DNA from: an uncultured bacterium
GTDB taxonomy: Bacteria > Verrucomicrobiota > Lentisphaeria > Victivallales > UBA1829
Direction of reading: 5' to 3'
DNA length: 64,000 nt
NCBI GenBank assembly: GCA_900549415.1
Contig: URNX01000006.1
Coordinates: 1 to 64,000, forward strand
Part shown: piece by piece, positions 42,834 through 51,430 of the stretch
How positions within the stretch are numbered: position 1 is the first letter of the stretch
Layout of the letters: each line of letters starts with the position of its first letter
Made by a program: the position numbers and the translations under genes
Notes under the pieces: model-generated
Told to the model about the DNA's origin: nothing
What the model saw: the letters and a program-made list of their open reading frames with translations, nothing else
Databases searched by the model: none

Positions 42834-45674
42834 ATGGCAGAGAAGAAGACCGCACGCGCAGCAAAGAAGACTGCGCCCGCCGCAGTCGTGAAGAAAACCG
42901 CGAAGACTGCGAAGACCGCGACAAAGAAGACCGCCGCCAAAAAAACGGAACCCGCAAAAAAGTATGTCTACCTGTTCGGAAAAGGAATCTCCGAGGGACG
43001 CGCAGACATGAAGGAACTGCTTGGCGGAAAAGGCGCCAACCTCGCTGAAATGGCGAATCTGGAACTTCCGGTTCCCGCCGGATTCACCATCACCACCGAA
43101 TGCTGCGTCGATTATTTCCGTGAGAACAGAATTCCCGCAACGCTTGAAGCGGAAGTGCTTGCCGCTCTCAAAAAAGTGGAAAAGGTCATGGGTATGGAGT
43201 TCGGTTCCGCAGCCAATCCGCTGCTCGTCTCCTGCCGCTCCGGCGCGCGTTCCTCCATGCCCGGAATGATGGAGACCGTTCTCAACGTCGGGCTTTCCTC
43301 CAAGACCATTCCCGGACTCATCAAGAAGACGAAGAACGAACGGTTCGTTTACGACGCCTACCGCCGTCTCATCATGATGTACTCCGACGTCGTCATGGAG
43401 AAAGCGGAGGGCATTGAGCCGGAAGAGGGCAAAGGCATCCGCAAGCTTCTTGATGAAAAACTCGAAGCTCTCAAAAACAAAAAAGGCTACAAATCCGATA
43501 CTGATCTCAAAGTCGCCGACCTCAAGAAGCTCTGCGAAGATTTCAAAAAGACCGTCAAGCAGGTTCTGAAAAAAGAGTTCCCGGATGATGCCATGCAGCA
43601 GCTCTGGGGCGGAATCATGGCGGTGTTCAAAAGCTGGAACGGCAAAAAAGCGGTTTCCTACCGCCGCATCGAAGGCATCCCGGACGACTGGGGTACCGCC
43701 GTCAACGTTCAGTCGATGGTTTTCGGAAACATGGGCGAATCCTCCGCAACCGGCGTGGCGTTCACCCGCGACCCGGCGACCGGCGACAACAAATTCTACG
43801 GTGAATGGCTTGTCAACGCCCAGGGCGAGGATGTCGTTGCCGGAACCCGCACGCCGAATCCGCTCAATGATGAAACGAAGAACGAGCAGAACAAATCCCT
43901 GCCTTCGATGCAGGAACTGCTCCCCGAAATCTACGAGCAGCTCTTCGATATCCGCAACCGACTCGAACAGCACTATCATGACATGCTGGACATTGAGTTC
44001 ACCATTCAGGAAAAGAAACTCTACATGCTCCAGTGCCGCGTCGGCAAACGCACCGGAACCGCTGCGCTCAATATGGCAATGGACATGCTCAAAGAGAAGC
44101 TGATTGACGAGAAGACCGCTGTCATGCGTCTTTCCCCCTCGCAGCTCGATGAACTCCTGCATCCGATTCTTGATCCGAAAGCCGAGAAAAAGGCGGAAAT
44201 CGTGGTCAAGGGGCTTCCCGCCGGACCGGGCGGAGCGGTCGGACGGATCGTCTTCACCTCCGAAGAGGCAATGGCTCTCGCCGCAAAAAAGATCCCCTGC
44301 ATCCTCGTTCGAGAGGAAACCAATCCGGAAGACGTCGAGGGCATGCGCGCGGCAAGCGGCATCCTGACCGCCCGCGGCGGCATGACCAGCCATGCCGCAC
44401 TCGTCTGCCGCGGATGGGGCAAATGCTGCATCGTCGGTGCCGGCGAACTCGCGATCTCCGAAAGCAAAAAGACCGTCAAGGTTGGTAAATTCTCCTTCAA
44501 AGAAGGCGATATTCTGAGCCTGAACGGAACCCGCGGCTATGTCTATGCAGGCAAGGTTGAAACAATGGACTCGAGCGAAAATCCGCGTTTCCAGAAGTTC
44601 ATGAAGCTTGCCGACAAGTACCGCGTTCTCGGCGTCCGCACAAATGCCGATACCGCGGCGGATGCGGAAACCGCCCGTGCATTCGGCGCGGAAGGCATCG
44701 GGCTCTTCCGTATCGAGCACATGTTCTACGGCAAGGACTGCGAAGCTCCGCTGTTCGCTCTGCGCAAAATGATTCTCTGCTCCTCCGAAGCCGAGCGTGT
44801 CGCCGCTCTGAAAGAGCTTTTCCCGTTCATGAAGAAGGACATCAAGGCGACGATGAGCGCGATGAAGGGACTTCCCGTCACGATCCGCCTGATGGATCCG
44901 CCGCTGCATGAATTCATTCCGAAAAGCGCGGACAAGATTGAGGAGCTCGCGGGAAGCCTCGGCATCTCCGTTGACGAAATTCAGAAACGCGCCGCCGCGC
45001 TCCATGAAACGAACCCGATGATGGGATTCCGCGGAGTGCGTCTCGGCATCATCAACCCCGCGATTACGGAAACGCAGGTACGCGCGATTTTTGAATGCGC
45101 CGCCGAACTCGGCAAAGAGGAAGGTGTGAAGTGCAAACCGGAAATCATGATCCCCGTCACCTGCGATGCGCGTGAAATCAAAAATCAGAAGGAGATCGTC
45201 TCCCGCGTCGCGGAGGAGGTCAAAAAGAAATTCAAACTCAAAAACTTCGATTATATGGTTGGAACCATGATCGAAATCCCGCGCGCCGCGCTTCTCGCCG
45301 CGGAACTTGCGGAAGAGGCGGAATTCTTCTCCTTCGGAACAAACGACCTGACCCAGATGACGTTCGGCTTCAGCCGCGACGACATCGGCGGTTTCCTCGG
45401 AAGCTATCTGGACAAGAAGATTCTGGCCGCCGATCCGTTCCAGACGATCGACCAGGACGGTGTCGGTCTGCTGATTGACTTTGCCGTCAGCGCCGGCCGC
45501 GCGGTTCGTCCCGGACTCAAGATCGGCATCTGCGGAGAGCAGGGCGGTGAAGCGAAATCCGTGGAGTTCTGCCACCGGATGGGGCTGAGCTATGTTTCCT
45601 GCAGTCCGTTCCGCGTTCCGATTGCCCGCCTTGCCGCCGCGCAGGCAGCAATCAAGCTGGATGTAAAGAAATAA
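42834..45674 (+). CDS. ppdK: Pyruvate, phosphate dikinase with basic N-terminal extension
   Basis: This 946-residue enzyme interconverts pyruvate, ATP and phosphate with PEP, AMP and pyrophosphate. It has the N-terminal ATP-grasp domain (KYVYLFGKGISEGRADMKEL, LLGGKGANLAEM, SGARSSMPGMMET), the phosphohistidine domain with GGMTSHAALVCRGWGKCC, and the PEP-binding barrel with RTNADTAADAETARAFGAEG and GICGEQGGEA. Residues 2-44 are a Lys/Ala-rich tail (KKTAKTAKTATKKTAAKKTE) absent from most homologues and similar in composition to the S2 tail. Start ATG 42834 follows AAGGGAG. A strong terminator follows. Confidence 0.95.
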   Translation: MAEKKTARAAKKTAPAAVVKKTAKTAKTATKKTAAKKTEPAKKYVYLFGKGISEGRADMKELLGGKGANLAEMANLELPVPAGFTITTECCVDYFRENRIPATLEAEVLAALKKVEKVMGMEFGSAANPLLVSCRSGARSSMPGMMETVLNVGLSSKTIPGLIKKTKNERFVYDAYRRLIMMYSDVVMEKAEGIEPEEGKGIRKLLDEKLEALKNKKGYKSDTDLKVADLKKLCEDFKKTVKQVLKKEFPDDAMQQLWGGIMAVFKSWNGKKAVSYRRIEGIPDDWGTAVNVQSMVFGNMGESSATGVAFTRDPATGDNKFYGEWLVNAQGEDVVAGTRTPNPLNDETKNEQNKSLPSMQELLPEIYEQLFDIRNRLEQHYHDMLDIEFTIQEKKLYMLQCRVGKRTGTAALNMAMDMLKEKLIDEKTAVMRLSPSQLDELLHPILDPKAEKKAEIVVKGLPAGPGGAVGRIVFTSEEAMALAAKKIPCILVREETNPEDVEGMRAASGILTARGGMTSHAALVCRGWGKCCIVGAGELAISESKKTVKVGKFSFKEGDILSLNGTRGYVYAGKVETMDSSENPRFQKFMKLADKYRVLGVRTNADTAADAETARAFGAEGIGLFRIEHMFYGKDCEAPLFALRKMILCSSEAERVAALKELFPFMKKDIKATMSAMKGLPVTIRLMDPPLHEFIPKSADKIEELAGSLGISVDEIQKRAAALHETNPMMGFRGVRLGIINPAITETQVRAIFECAAELGKEEGVKCKPEIMIPVTCDAREIKNQKEIVSRVAEEVKKKFKLKNFDYMVGTMIEIPRAALLAAELAEEAEFFSFGTNDLTQMTFGFSRDDIGGFLGSYLDKKILAADPFQTIDQDGVGLLIDFAVSAGRAVRPGLKIGICGEQGGEAKSVEFCHRMGLSYVSCSPFRVPIARLAAAQAAIKLDVKK

Positions 45675-45697
45675 TTCCGCACGCCAAGCAATCTGTA

Positions 45698-45734
45698 CGC
45701 CGCATGGATCAGAAATTCCATGCGGCGTTTTTTT
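45698..45734 (+). terminator. Intrinsic terminator of ppdK
   Basis: CGCCGCATGGA (45698-45708) pairs perfectly with TCCATGCGGCG (45717-45727), followed by seven T. Confidence 0.92.
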
Positions 45735-45799
45735 GTTCTCCGGTTGAAAAAAACGGAAAGAACGTGTATTTTAAAGGATTGTATTACGCGAGGTGCTCC

Positions 45800-46690
45800 A
45801 TGACGTTCAACAAACGGATTCTGATCAAACCGGCAATCATCCTGCTTGCCGCTCTGCTTGCGCTCGGGTACTCTCTCCGGAAGGAACGCACGGACGACCC
45901 GGTTCCGGAAATCGCGGAAATGAAACGTCTGCTCCGGGACGCCGCCCCGGGTGACGCGTCGCTGATGAAACATTACACTTCCGCAGACTCCGCGCTCTTC
46001 CGCCGGAAACTCTACGCGGAGGCGCGCCGGCTCAACGGCATCATGCGGAAAGCGGAAAAGAAAACCTCCGCAATTCCCGCGCACTTCTTCGATTTCTCCG
46101 ATTACATGTCCTACATCGGCGAACGCAGTTTTGACCGTGCGCTCGAGGTTCTCGACAAAATCCGGAACACGCCCGGACTTCCCCCGCGGGTTTATGGCGC
46201 CGTGCTCGGTGAACGCGTCCGCTGCATCGCGGAACTGCGCGGGACAGACGCCGCCGTTTCGGAATTCGACAAACTCGCCGCCGGCGCTTCCGTTCCCGTG
46301 CTAGCCCCGGCGTACAATACGTTCATCAACATTCTCTACACGCACAAGTGGACGGCGGAGGCTTTCCGGCGGACGGTTGAAGCCGGAGACCGCATCCCGG
46401 TTCGTGCGGGAGAGGTCTCGTTCTTCACGCGTCTCGGCGCAGACCTTGTCCGCAACGGCGAAGGCGAACCGCGTCTTGCCGCGCTTCTTCCGCCGGACAA
46501 ACGCATTGCTGATTATACCGCCGCGCTCCTCGGCATGGCGGATACCCTCGCCGCGCGGGGGGAAAGCGTAAAAGCGGATGCTCTGCTCACCCGCTGCCTC
46601 GCCCGTCCGGAGCTCCCGGAAAAACTCAAACAGATTGTCCGGATGAAACTCAATATCATCCGGGAAAAGAAAAAGGAAACGGTGAAATGA
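45800..46690 (+). CDS. Membrane-anchored helical-repeat protein of unknown function
   Basis: This 296-residue protein has an N-terminal anchor (IKPAIILLAALLALGYSL). The rest is Arg/Glu-rich and almost all alpha-helical, with pairs of helices such as SFDRALEVLDKIRNTPGLPPRVYGAVL and YTAALLGMADTLAARGESVK that look TPR-like, though no exact consensus repeat was counted. ATG 45800 is preferred because AGGTG lies six bases upstream and the earlier in-frame part lies in the ppdK terminator. Its stop overlaps the bioA start (ATGA), so the two are translationally coupled. Confidence 0.75.
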   Translation: MTFNKRILIKPAIILLAALLALGYSLRKERTDDPVPEIAEMKRLLRDAAPGDASLMKHYTSADSALFRRKLYAEARRLNGIMRKAEKKTSAIPAHFFDFSDYMSYIGERSFDRALEVLDKIRNTPGLPPRVYGAVLGERVRCIAELRGTDAAVSEFDKLAAGASVPVLAPAYNTFINILYTHKWTAEAFRRTVEAGDRIPVRAGEVSFFTRLGADLVRNGEGEPRLAALLPPDKRIADYTAALLGMADTLAARGESVKADALLTRCLARPELPEKLKQIVRMKLNIIREKKKETVK

Positions 46691-48030
46691 ACCCGATTGT
46701 CGAAAAAGATCTCCGTCACTTCTGGCGTCCCGCAACCCAGATGAAAGATTATGAAAATTTTGAACCGCTGCTCGTTGATTCCGCCCGCGGCTCGCGTCTG
46801 TTCCTCCGTGACGGACGCGTTCTTGTCGACGGTATCAGCTCCTGGTGGTGCAAGAGTCTGGGGCATTCACATCCCGCCGTGCGCAAGGCGTTTGTCGATC
46901 AGGTGATGAAGTTCGAACATGTCATCATGGCGAACTGCGTTGCGGAACCAGTTGCGGAGCTCTGCGCGACGCTTGCGGAGCTTTTGCCGCCGCTCGACCG
47001 CGTGTTCATTGCGGAAAACGGCAGCGTTTCCGTGGAAGTCGCGCTGAAAATGAGCATGCAGTATCATGCGCAGACCGGGCATCCGGAGAAGATTCATTAC
47101 GCCGGACTCCGCAACGGATATCACGGCGAAACGGTTCTCACGATGGGCGTCGGCGACTGCGAAATCTATTCCAAGCCGTTTGAACACCTCGTTCCCCCGA
47201 TGCACAAGCTCGAACCAATTCCGTACCGCACCGGCCCCGATGCCGCCGACTGGGACGCCATGCCCGATGCGGAGTGGAAACAGGTTGAAGATGCTCTTGC
47301 CCCGCTCGCTCCGACTCTTGCCGCGATCACCTTTGAACCGGTCATTCAGGGCGCCGGCGGAATGCGCGTCTATTCCCCCGACTTCCTCCGCCGTCTGCGC
47401 AAGTGGGCGACTGCGAACAATGTTCTGCTGATTGCCGATGAAATTTTCACCGGTTTCGGACGCACCGGAAAATGGTTCGCCTGCGACTGGGCGGGAATCC
47501 GTCCGGATTTCATGACGCTTTCCAAAGGTCTCACCTCCGGTTTCGCTCCGATGGCGGTCGTCATGACTTCGTCCAAAGTTTTCGACGCCTTCTATGCGGA
47601 TTACTCTACCGGACGCACCTTCATGCACTCGACGACGTACTCCGGTTACGCACCCGGCGCAGCCGCTGCGCTCGCAGTGATTCAGACCCTGAAAGAGGAG
47701 AAAATTGTGGATTCCGTTGCAAAGCGTGCACCGGAACTCCGGGCCAGAATGCAGCGTGTCGCCGATGAAACCGGAGCTCTTACGAATCTGCGCGGAGTCG
47801 GTTTCGCGGTCGCCGCGGATATCGTCGATCCCGCAACCGGAAAACCCTTCCCGAAGGAAAAACGGGTTGGATTTGATTTCTTCAAACGTGTGGTGAACCA
47901 CGGCGTTCTGCTGCGTCCGATCGGCGACAGCTTCTATTTCCTGCCGCCGCTGAATACGCCGGATGATCTTCTTGACCAGATGACCGAAGGTTCCATTGCC
48001 GCGCTGAAGGAGACTTTGAGCGCTCTCTGA
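46687..48030 (+). CDS. bioA: Adenosylmethionine-8-amino-7-oxononanoate aminotransferase
   Basis: This 447-residue class III PLP aminotransferase uses S-adenosylmethionine to convert KAPA to DAPA in biotin synthesis. BioA features include HFWRPATQMKDY near the start, GISSWWCKSLGHSHP (49-63), NGYHGETVLTMGVG, IADEIFTGFGRTGK and the PLP lysine in TLSKGLTSGFAPM. The length is normal. No other bio gene is near. The upstream coupled gene has no evident link to biotin. Confidence 0.93.
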   Translation: MNPIVEKDLRHFWRPATQMKDYENFEPLLVDSARGSRLFLRDGRVLVDGISSWWCKSLGHSHPAVRKAFVDQVMKFEHVIMANCVAEPVAELCATLAELLPPLDRVFIAENGSVSVEVALKMSMQYHAQTGHPEKIHYAGLRNGYHGETVLTMGVGDCEIYSKPFEHLVPPMHKLEPIPYRTGPDAADWDAMPDAEWKQVEDALAPLAPTLAAITFEPVIQGAGGMRVYSPDFLRRLRKWATANNVLLIADEIFTGFGRTGKWFACDWAGIRPDFMTLSKGLTSGFAPMAVVMTSSKVFDAFYADYSTGRTFMHSTTYSGYAPGAAAALAVIQTLKEEKIVDSVAKRAPELRARMQRVADETGALTNLRGVGFAVAADIVDPATGKPFPKEKRVGFDFFKRVVNHGVLLRPIGDSFYFLPPLNTPDDLLDQMTEGSIAALKETLSAL

Positions 48031-48045
48031 GGCGCGCCGGAGGGT

Positions 48046-49104
48046 TCAGTCCTGCGCGAGTGAATTCGCGGAGGGCTGAATCAGCAGTTCTTTCAGCGAA
48101 CGTTTTTCGCGCGGCGTTTCAAGAAAATCACAGAAATAAGAAGTTGAGGCGATTCCGATCTGAACCGGGCAGAATCCGATGACGGGGAAGCGGAGCGCCT
48201 CCATGACCGGCAGCGAGGGCGAGGCGTTCACGAGAATCTGACCGCGCGTATTCATGTCAAGCCCGTGCTTGAGACAGACTTCGCAGAAGCCGAGCGCAAC
48301 ATAATCATCCGTAATCCAGAAGAACGTTCCGTTTTCAATATCCTCAAACAGTTCTGTCGCGAGACGGCGTCCGGTGTCGATAGCCGTATGTACATGAGAG
48401 AAGTTTTCAATATCAATTTGCCGCATTCCCGGAAAAATTTCCGCTTCCATATCGGAAACATGATAGGCCGGTTCTGTGACGATGCGGATCACTTTCGGCG
48501 GATTTTTGCGTTCGATGAATTTGCGGGAGAGATCAATGAGTTTCCGGAAATCGTAGCGGCTGACGCAGAGCTTGCGGTTCGGCTGAATTTCCATCGGCGC
48601 ATTTACGAGCATGAGCGGAGCGGGATTGTTGGCAACGGTAAGCTCTTTTGCCATGGAGTTCCCGCCCATGATTCCGCAGACGCGGTCGCCGAAGACATGA
48701 AGGTGAGCCGAGGTCATCTCTTCGCGGAACAGTGGATGCCCGAGGTATCCGCGCGAGGCGAGTGTCTGGAGAATCGCGCTGAGCCGGAGTTCAAAAAAAA
48801 CGCTGATTTGAGAGTGAAAATGAAAATGCGGAATCAGGATTACTCGGTTGAATGTGCTGAGTGTATCCAGTGTATCGCGGTTGGCGACATAGATTCCGGA
48901 TGCGGATTTGCAGGAGAGGATACCGTTGTTTTCGAGCAGGGAAACGGCCTTGCGGACCGTGATGATGGAAACGCCGTATTGTTCGCAAAGGTCTTTCAGC
49001 GTACAGAAGAAATCCCCGTTTTTGAGTTTCCTGACAATGATGTCGGCTCCGATTTTATCGGCGAGGATTCGGTACATAGGTTTAAAAGATTTGCTGTTCG
49101 GCAC
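48046..49104 (-). CDS. GntR-family regulator with LacI-like sensor domain
   Basis: The 352-residue protein has an N-terminal winged helix: LKDLCEQYGVSIITVRKAVS, then LLENNGILSCKSASGIYVAN. A C-terminal domain of about 250 residues reads like a type 1 periplasmic-binding fold (VILIPHFHFHSQISVF, WITDDYVALGFCEVCLKHGL, NASPSLPVMEALRFPVIGF), as in AraR-type regulators. The GTG at 49104 is chosen because GGAAGGCGG lies just upstream; an ATG at 49119 has no ribosome site. A 38-base near-perfect palindrome sits about 45 bases before the start, so autoregulation is likely. The effector is probably a sugar. Confidence 0.85.
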   Translation of the reverse strand: MPNSKSFKPMYRILADKIGADIIVRKLKNGDFFCTLKDLCEQYGVSIITVRKAVSLLENNGILSCKSASGIYVANRDTLDTLSTFNRVILIPHFHFHSQISVFFELRLSAILQTLASRGYLGHPLFREEMTSAHLHVFGDRVCGIMGGNSMAKELTVANNPAPLMLVNAPMEIQPNRKLCVSRYDFRKLIDLSRKFIERKNPPKVIRIVTEPAYHVSDMEAEIFPGMRQIDIENFSHVHTAIDTGRRLATELFEDIENGTFFWITDDYVALGFCEVCLKHGLDMNTRGQILVNASPSLPVMEALRFPVIGFCPVQIGIASTSYFCDFLETPREKRSLKELLIQPSANSLAQD

Positions 49105-49422
49105 GGTTCCGCCTTCCATTAAGCTGTTTTCACAGATAATCCGAAAATTGAAACAATAAAGTTGTTTCAATAATTCGGAAGAGCGAATGAATACTGTAGC
49201 ACACCAAACTTATTTTTCAAGCCGAATCCAGGAAAACCTGCTGAATTGTAAAGGAAAACCGAACCGCAAGGTCATGAACTGTCCATCAATTTGAAAAAGA
49301 TAAAGCTTCTCTTGAGCAGTTGAGCGTGTGTTGCCTGAACTGCGTTTCCGGAACGGGGTTGCCGACAGAATTTTTCACCTGAAAACGGTTTACTTTGAAC
49401 CGGTCGTTCAAAAGGAGGAAAC
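49105..49422. other. Gene-free region between the GntR gene and the phage-like cassette
   Basis: The left third holds the palindromic operator (49141-49178) and the GntR leader. The rest (49180-49410) is AT-rich without a recognisable gene. AAAAGGAGGAAAC before 49423 is the strong ribosome site of the next gene. Confidence 0.5.
49141..49178. promoter_or_regulatory. Palindromic operator upstream of the GntR gene
   Basis: ATTGAAACAA (49147-49156), spacer TAAAG, TTGTTTCAAT (49162-49171) is a perfect 10-base inverted repeat. Outer CCGAA (49141-49145) and TTCGG (49174-49178) extend the dyad. Confidence 0.7.
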
Positions 49423-49860
49423 ATGGCAACAGCTGAACATCTGAAAAAGCTCATGGAGCTTTGTGAAAAGTATGAACTCGAAGGACTGCGCACGGTGGAG
49501 AAGTACACGCTTGAGGAACTCGCGCAGATCTACAACGGAGCGGGTCCGGATTCATGGATTCCGGCGGCGCGGGATGTACTGACAGCGCTGATGGAGCTCT
49601 TCGAACCGGTCGTTCTGATCCACGACGTGCAGTTCTCTGAATCGGACGCGCTGCACGAGACGTTCGAGCGCACGGTTGACGTCTGGAAACAGAACTGCAA
49701 AAAGATTTTCGACGCGGAATATCCGCTTTGGACGTGGCGTCAGCTTTCGGCATCGTACCGCCGCCGTCGGGCGTACTGGTACGGCGTCATGCAGGCTGGA
49801 AATCTCGCAATTTCCACGCATGCGGCGTTCAAGGCGTGGACCGCGGCGCACAAGGTTTGA
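49423..49860 (+). CDS. Phage-lysis-cassette-like protein of unknown function
   Basis: The 145-residue protein has no signal peptide and is mostly helical. It contains YNGAGPDSWIPAARDVLTAL and FEPVVLIHDVQFSESDALHE. The GxGP-(~20)-HDVxxS-D pattern followed by a helix with NC (WKQNCKKIFDAEY) resembles small proteins found beside holins in prophages of unrelated bacteria, but I cannot name the family. It is first in a three-gene cassette with a holin-like and a small lipoprotein gene, and has a very strong ribosome site. Confidence 0.6.
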   Translation: MATAEHLKKLMELCEKYELEGLRTVEKYTLEELAQIYNGAGPDSWIPAARDVLTALMELFEPVVLIHDVQFSESDALHETFERTVDVWKQNCKKIFDAEYPLWTWRQLSASYRRRRAYWYGVMQAGNLAISTHAAFKAWTAAHKV

Positions 49861-49893
49861 CCCGCGCGGAGCGCGGAAAACAAAGGAGACAGG

Positions 49894-50208
49894 ATGAAAA
49901 CTCTTCTTGAGAGGATTGCGGATCTTCTTCCGGTGCTGACACTCGGAGCGCTGGGCGGGATATCCCGTGCAATCATGAGCCGGAAAAAAGATGAACCGAT
50001 CACACTCTGGGGCGTGCTGCAGGAGATCATCGTCGCGATTTTTGCGGGGATTGTGGTACACCTGCTGCTCTCCGAAACCGGCCTCTGGGAGAGTGTCAAA
50101 ACGGCGTCGGTCGCGCTGGCGGGCTACTCGAGCCGGAGCGTTCTTGCGCTGCTCCAGACGTGTTTCCTTGCAAACGTCAAAAACATCACAAAGGGAGATG
50201 ACAAATGA
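49894..50208 (+). CDS. Holin-like membrane protein
   Basis: The 104-residue protein has three apparent hydrophobic segments (LLPVLTLGALGGISRAIMS; LQEIIVAIFAGIVVHLLLS; SVALAGYSSRSVLALLQTCF) and charged ends. The LGGISR, IFAGIVV and AGYSSRS pieces match the general pattern of phage holins of the LydA/holin-3 type, where AGxSG precedes the last helix. It probably forms inner membrane lesions or is a domesticated relative. AAAGGAGACAGG precedes the ATG, and the stop overlaps the next gene start (ATGA). Confidence 0.7.
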   Translation: MKTLLERIADLLPVLTLGALGGISRAIMSRKKDEPITLWGVLQEIIVAIFAGIVVHLLLSETGLWESVKTASVALAGYSSRSVLALLQTCFLANVKNITKGDDK

Positions 50209-50597
50209 AACGGATTTACATCGGACTGCTCGGTCTTCTGCTGACCGGGTGCACATCCACGGCGAACAAGATGACGCAGAGCGCGTCGGGCAAAAATCTG
50301 AATCTGGACGGGTATGTGATGGTCGGCGACGTGGAAGCGTCGAACGCCGAAACGGGGACTCCGCAGGGTCGGTTGATCATCGGGCGCGTGACGTACAAAT
50401 CGCGCCGCGTGGGCATTCCGGCGGATCAGAAGGTTCCGACGACGGGCTATTTCAAGTCGACGGAGACGGAATCGCTTTTCGGAACGCGCGACAAGATCAT
50501 CGAGTTTGACTTCACCGCGGGCAGCGACGCTGAAGCGGAGAAAGCTCTGGCGCGTCTGGAAGCTCTCCGCAAGGAAGCCGCTGCAGGGAAAGATTAA
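50205..50597 (+). CDS. Small lipoprotein in the phage-like cassette
   Basis: The 130-residue protein begins MKRIYIGLLGLLLTGCTSTA, with lipobox LTGC at about residues 13-16. The mature part holds a beta-rich middle (GYVMVGDVEASNAETGTPQG) and a charged C-terminal helix (EAEKALARLEALRKEA). Its position after a holin-like gene suggests a spanin-like (Rz1-like) or structural role, but no Pro-rich Rz1 sequence is present. It overlaps the holin-like gene by four bases. Confidence 0.65.
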   Translation: MKRIYIGLLGLLLTGCTSTANKMTQSASGKNLNLDGYVMVGDVEASNAETGTPQGRLIIGRVTYKSRRVGIPADQKVPTTGYFKSTETESLFGTRDKIIEFDFTAGSDAEAEKALARLEALRKEAAAGKD

Positions 50598-50745
50598 GAT
50601 AACCGGCAGGCTGAGCCGCAAGTCATTTTGTTTGTCTGCAGCGCTGTATTGAAAAAAAGTTCACAGAGTTACATACAGAAAGCGGAACTAAAAATTTTCC
50701 AGGTGGAATGACGGATTGTTTTCTGAACTCAAAAATGTGTGGATT

Positions 50746-50831
50746 TGGTGCCAAAGGAGGGACTCGAACCCTCATGCTGTCGCCAGCGCCAGATTTTGAG
50801 TCTAGTGCGTCTGCCATTCCGCCACTTTGGC
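50746..50831 (-). tRNA. tRNA-Leu (anticodon CAA)
   Basis: Acceptor stem GCCAAAG/CTTTGGC, discriminator A and encoded CCA. The anticodon loop CTCAAAA gives CAA, and a long class II variable arm follows. The T-loop sequence GGGTTCGAGTCCC is present. It is in tandem with tRNA-Thr on the minus strand. Confidence 0.96.
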
Positions 50832-50846
50832 GCACAATAAAAAGGA

Positions 50847-50921
50847 TGGAGCCAGCTCTCGGATTTGAACCGAGGACCTACGCATTACAAGTGCGTAGCT
50901 CTACCCCTGAGCTAAGCTGGC
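50847..50921 (-). tRNA. tRNA-Thr (anticodon TGT)
   Basis: Acceptor stem GCCAGCT/AGCTGGC, discriminator T and encoded CCA. D-arm GCTCAGGGGTAGAGC. The anticodon loop CTTGTAA gives TGT. T-arm TCGGTTCAAATCCGA. It lies 15 bases upstream of tRNA-Leu in the same direction, so they share a transcript. Confidence 0.97.
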
Positions 50922-50941
50922 ATTGAGTCATGATGCTTTAT

Positions 50942-50969
50942 AACATATCCCGCTTTCTGAAAAATACAA
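50942..50969 (-). promoter_or_regulatory. Possible promoter of the tRNA pair
   Basis: The minus strand reads TTGTAT (50969-50964), 16 bases, TATGTT (50947-50942), about 20 bases before tRNA-Thr. Confidence 0.4.
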
Positions 50970-51079
50970 GCTCGTTTCTTAAAAAAATCCGATATTTTCC
51001 GCAGGACGTTGTCTGACACTTAAAAAAGTTGCAAAAAAAATTCATTTCAGCACTTTTATTTTTCAATTTTAAGGTTATT

Positions 51080-51430
51080 ATAAGGGGTATAAGGAGTCCG
51101 GCTCGTCCGGACGTTGATATAGTCGTAACCCAAGACCCGAATCCGCAAGCGGACAAAGGGATTTTTTTACGGCAGATAACGGAAAAATGATCATGAGTTC
51201 CGTACTCATTCAATAGGCTTGACCCGTCACCACGCGGTTCGGTCCCGCTGAACGTACTGTCTCGCGCATCGCTCCGTCTCTGCCGGGAGCGAAGGAGCAG
51301 AATATGGAAATGTTGAACTTTTCGGCGGCTGGCGGAATTTACCGTGCCGCCGTCAAGGGCGTTCGGACAAATCCGCCTGGCTCCGCAGCCCGTTCCTCCC
51401 GATCCGGATTCTTCAAGAAGGCTCTGCTCA
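51080..51430 (+). ncRNA. Candidate structured RNA upstream of 5-formyl-THF cyclo-ligase (6S RNA-like position)
   Basis: No convincing gene is found in 50970-51430. The plus strand is full of local hairpins: GTCCGG/CCGGAC (51096-51111), TCCGC/GCGGA (51142-51153) inside CGTAA/TTACG, ATGAGT/ACTCAT (51194-51210), CGCTCC/GGAGCG (51270-51291), GGCGGC/GCCGCC (51323-51351) and a GAGCAGA/TCTGCTC pair (51296-51302 with 51423-51429) ending at the ATG. 6S RNA genes often precede this folate gene in other bacteria. No sequence match to known RNA classes could be confirmed by eye. Confidence 0.35.

Noticed and set aside
42786..45575. A 929-codon open frame on the minus strand opposite ppdK
   Set aside because: Shadow of ppdK codon usage, with no start signal or conserved motif.
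50746..50921. An attachment site for an integrated element at the tRNA genes
   Set aside because: No duplicate of either tRNA 3' end was found elsewhere in the window, and no integrase gene is present.
51230..51260. A T-arm-like GCGG-TTCGGTC-CCGC sequence suggesting tmRNA or a tRNA-like element
   Set aside because: The conserved A58 is missing, no acceptor stem or CCA follows, and none of the tmRNA end sequences is present.
51296..51429. A THF or TPP riboswitch before the folate gene
   Set aside because: The conserved core sequences of these aptamers could not be found on the plus strand; only generic stems are present.
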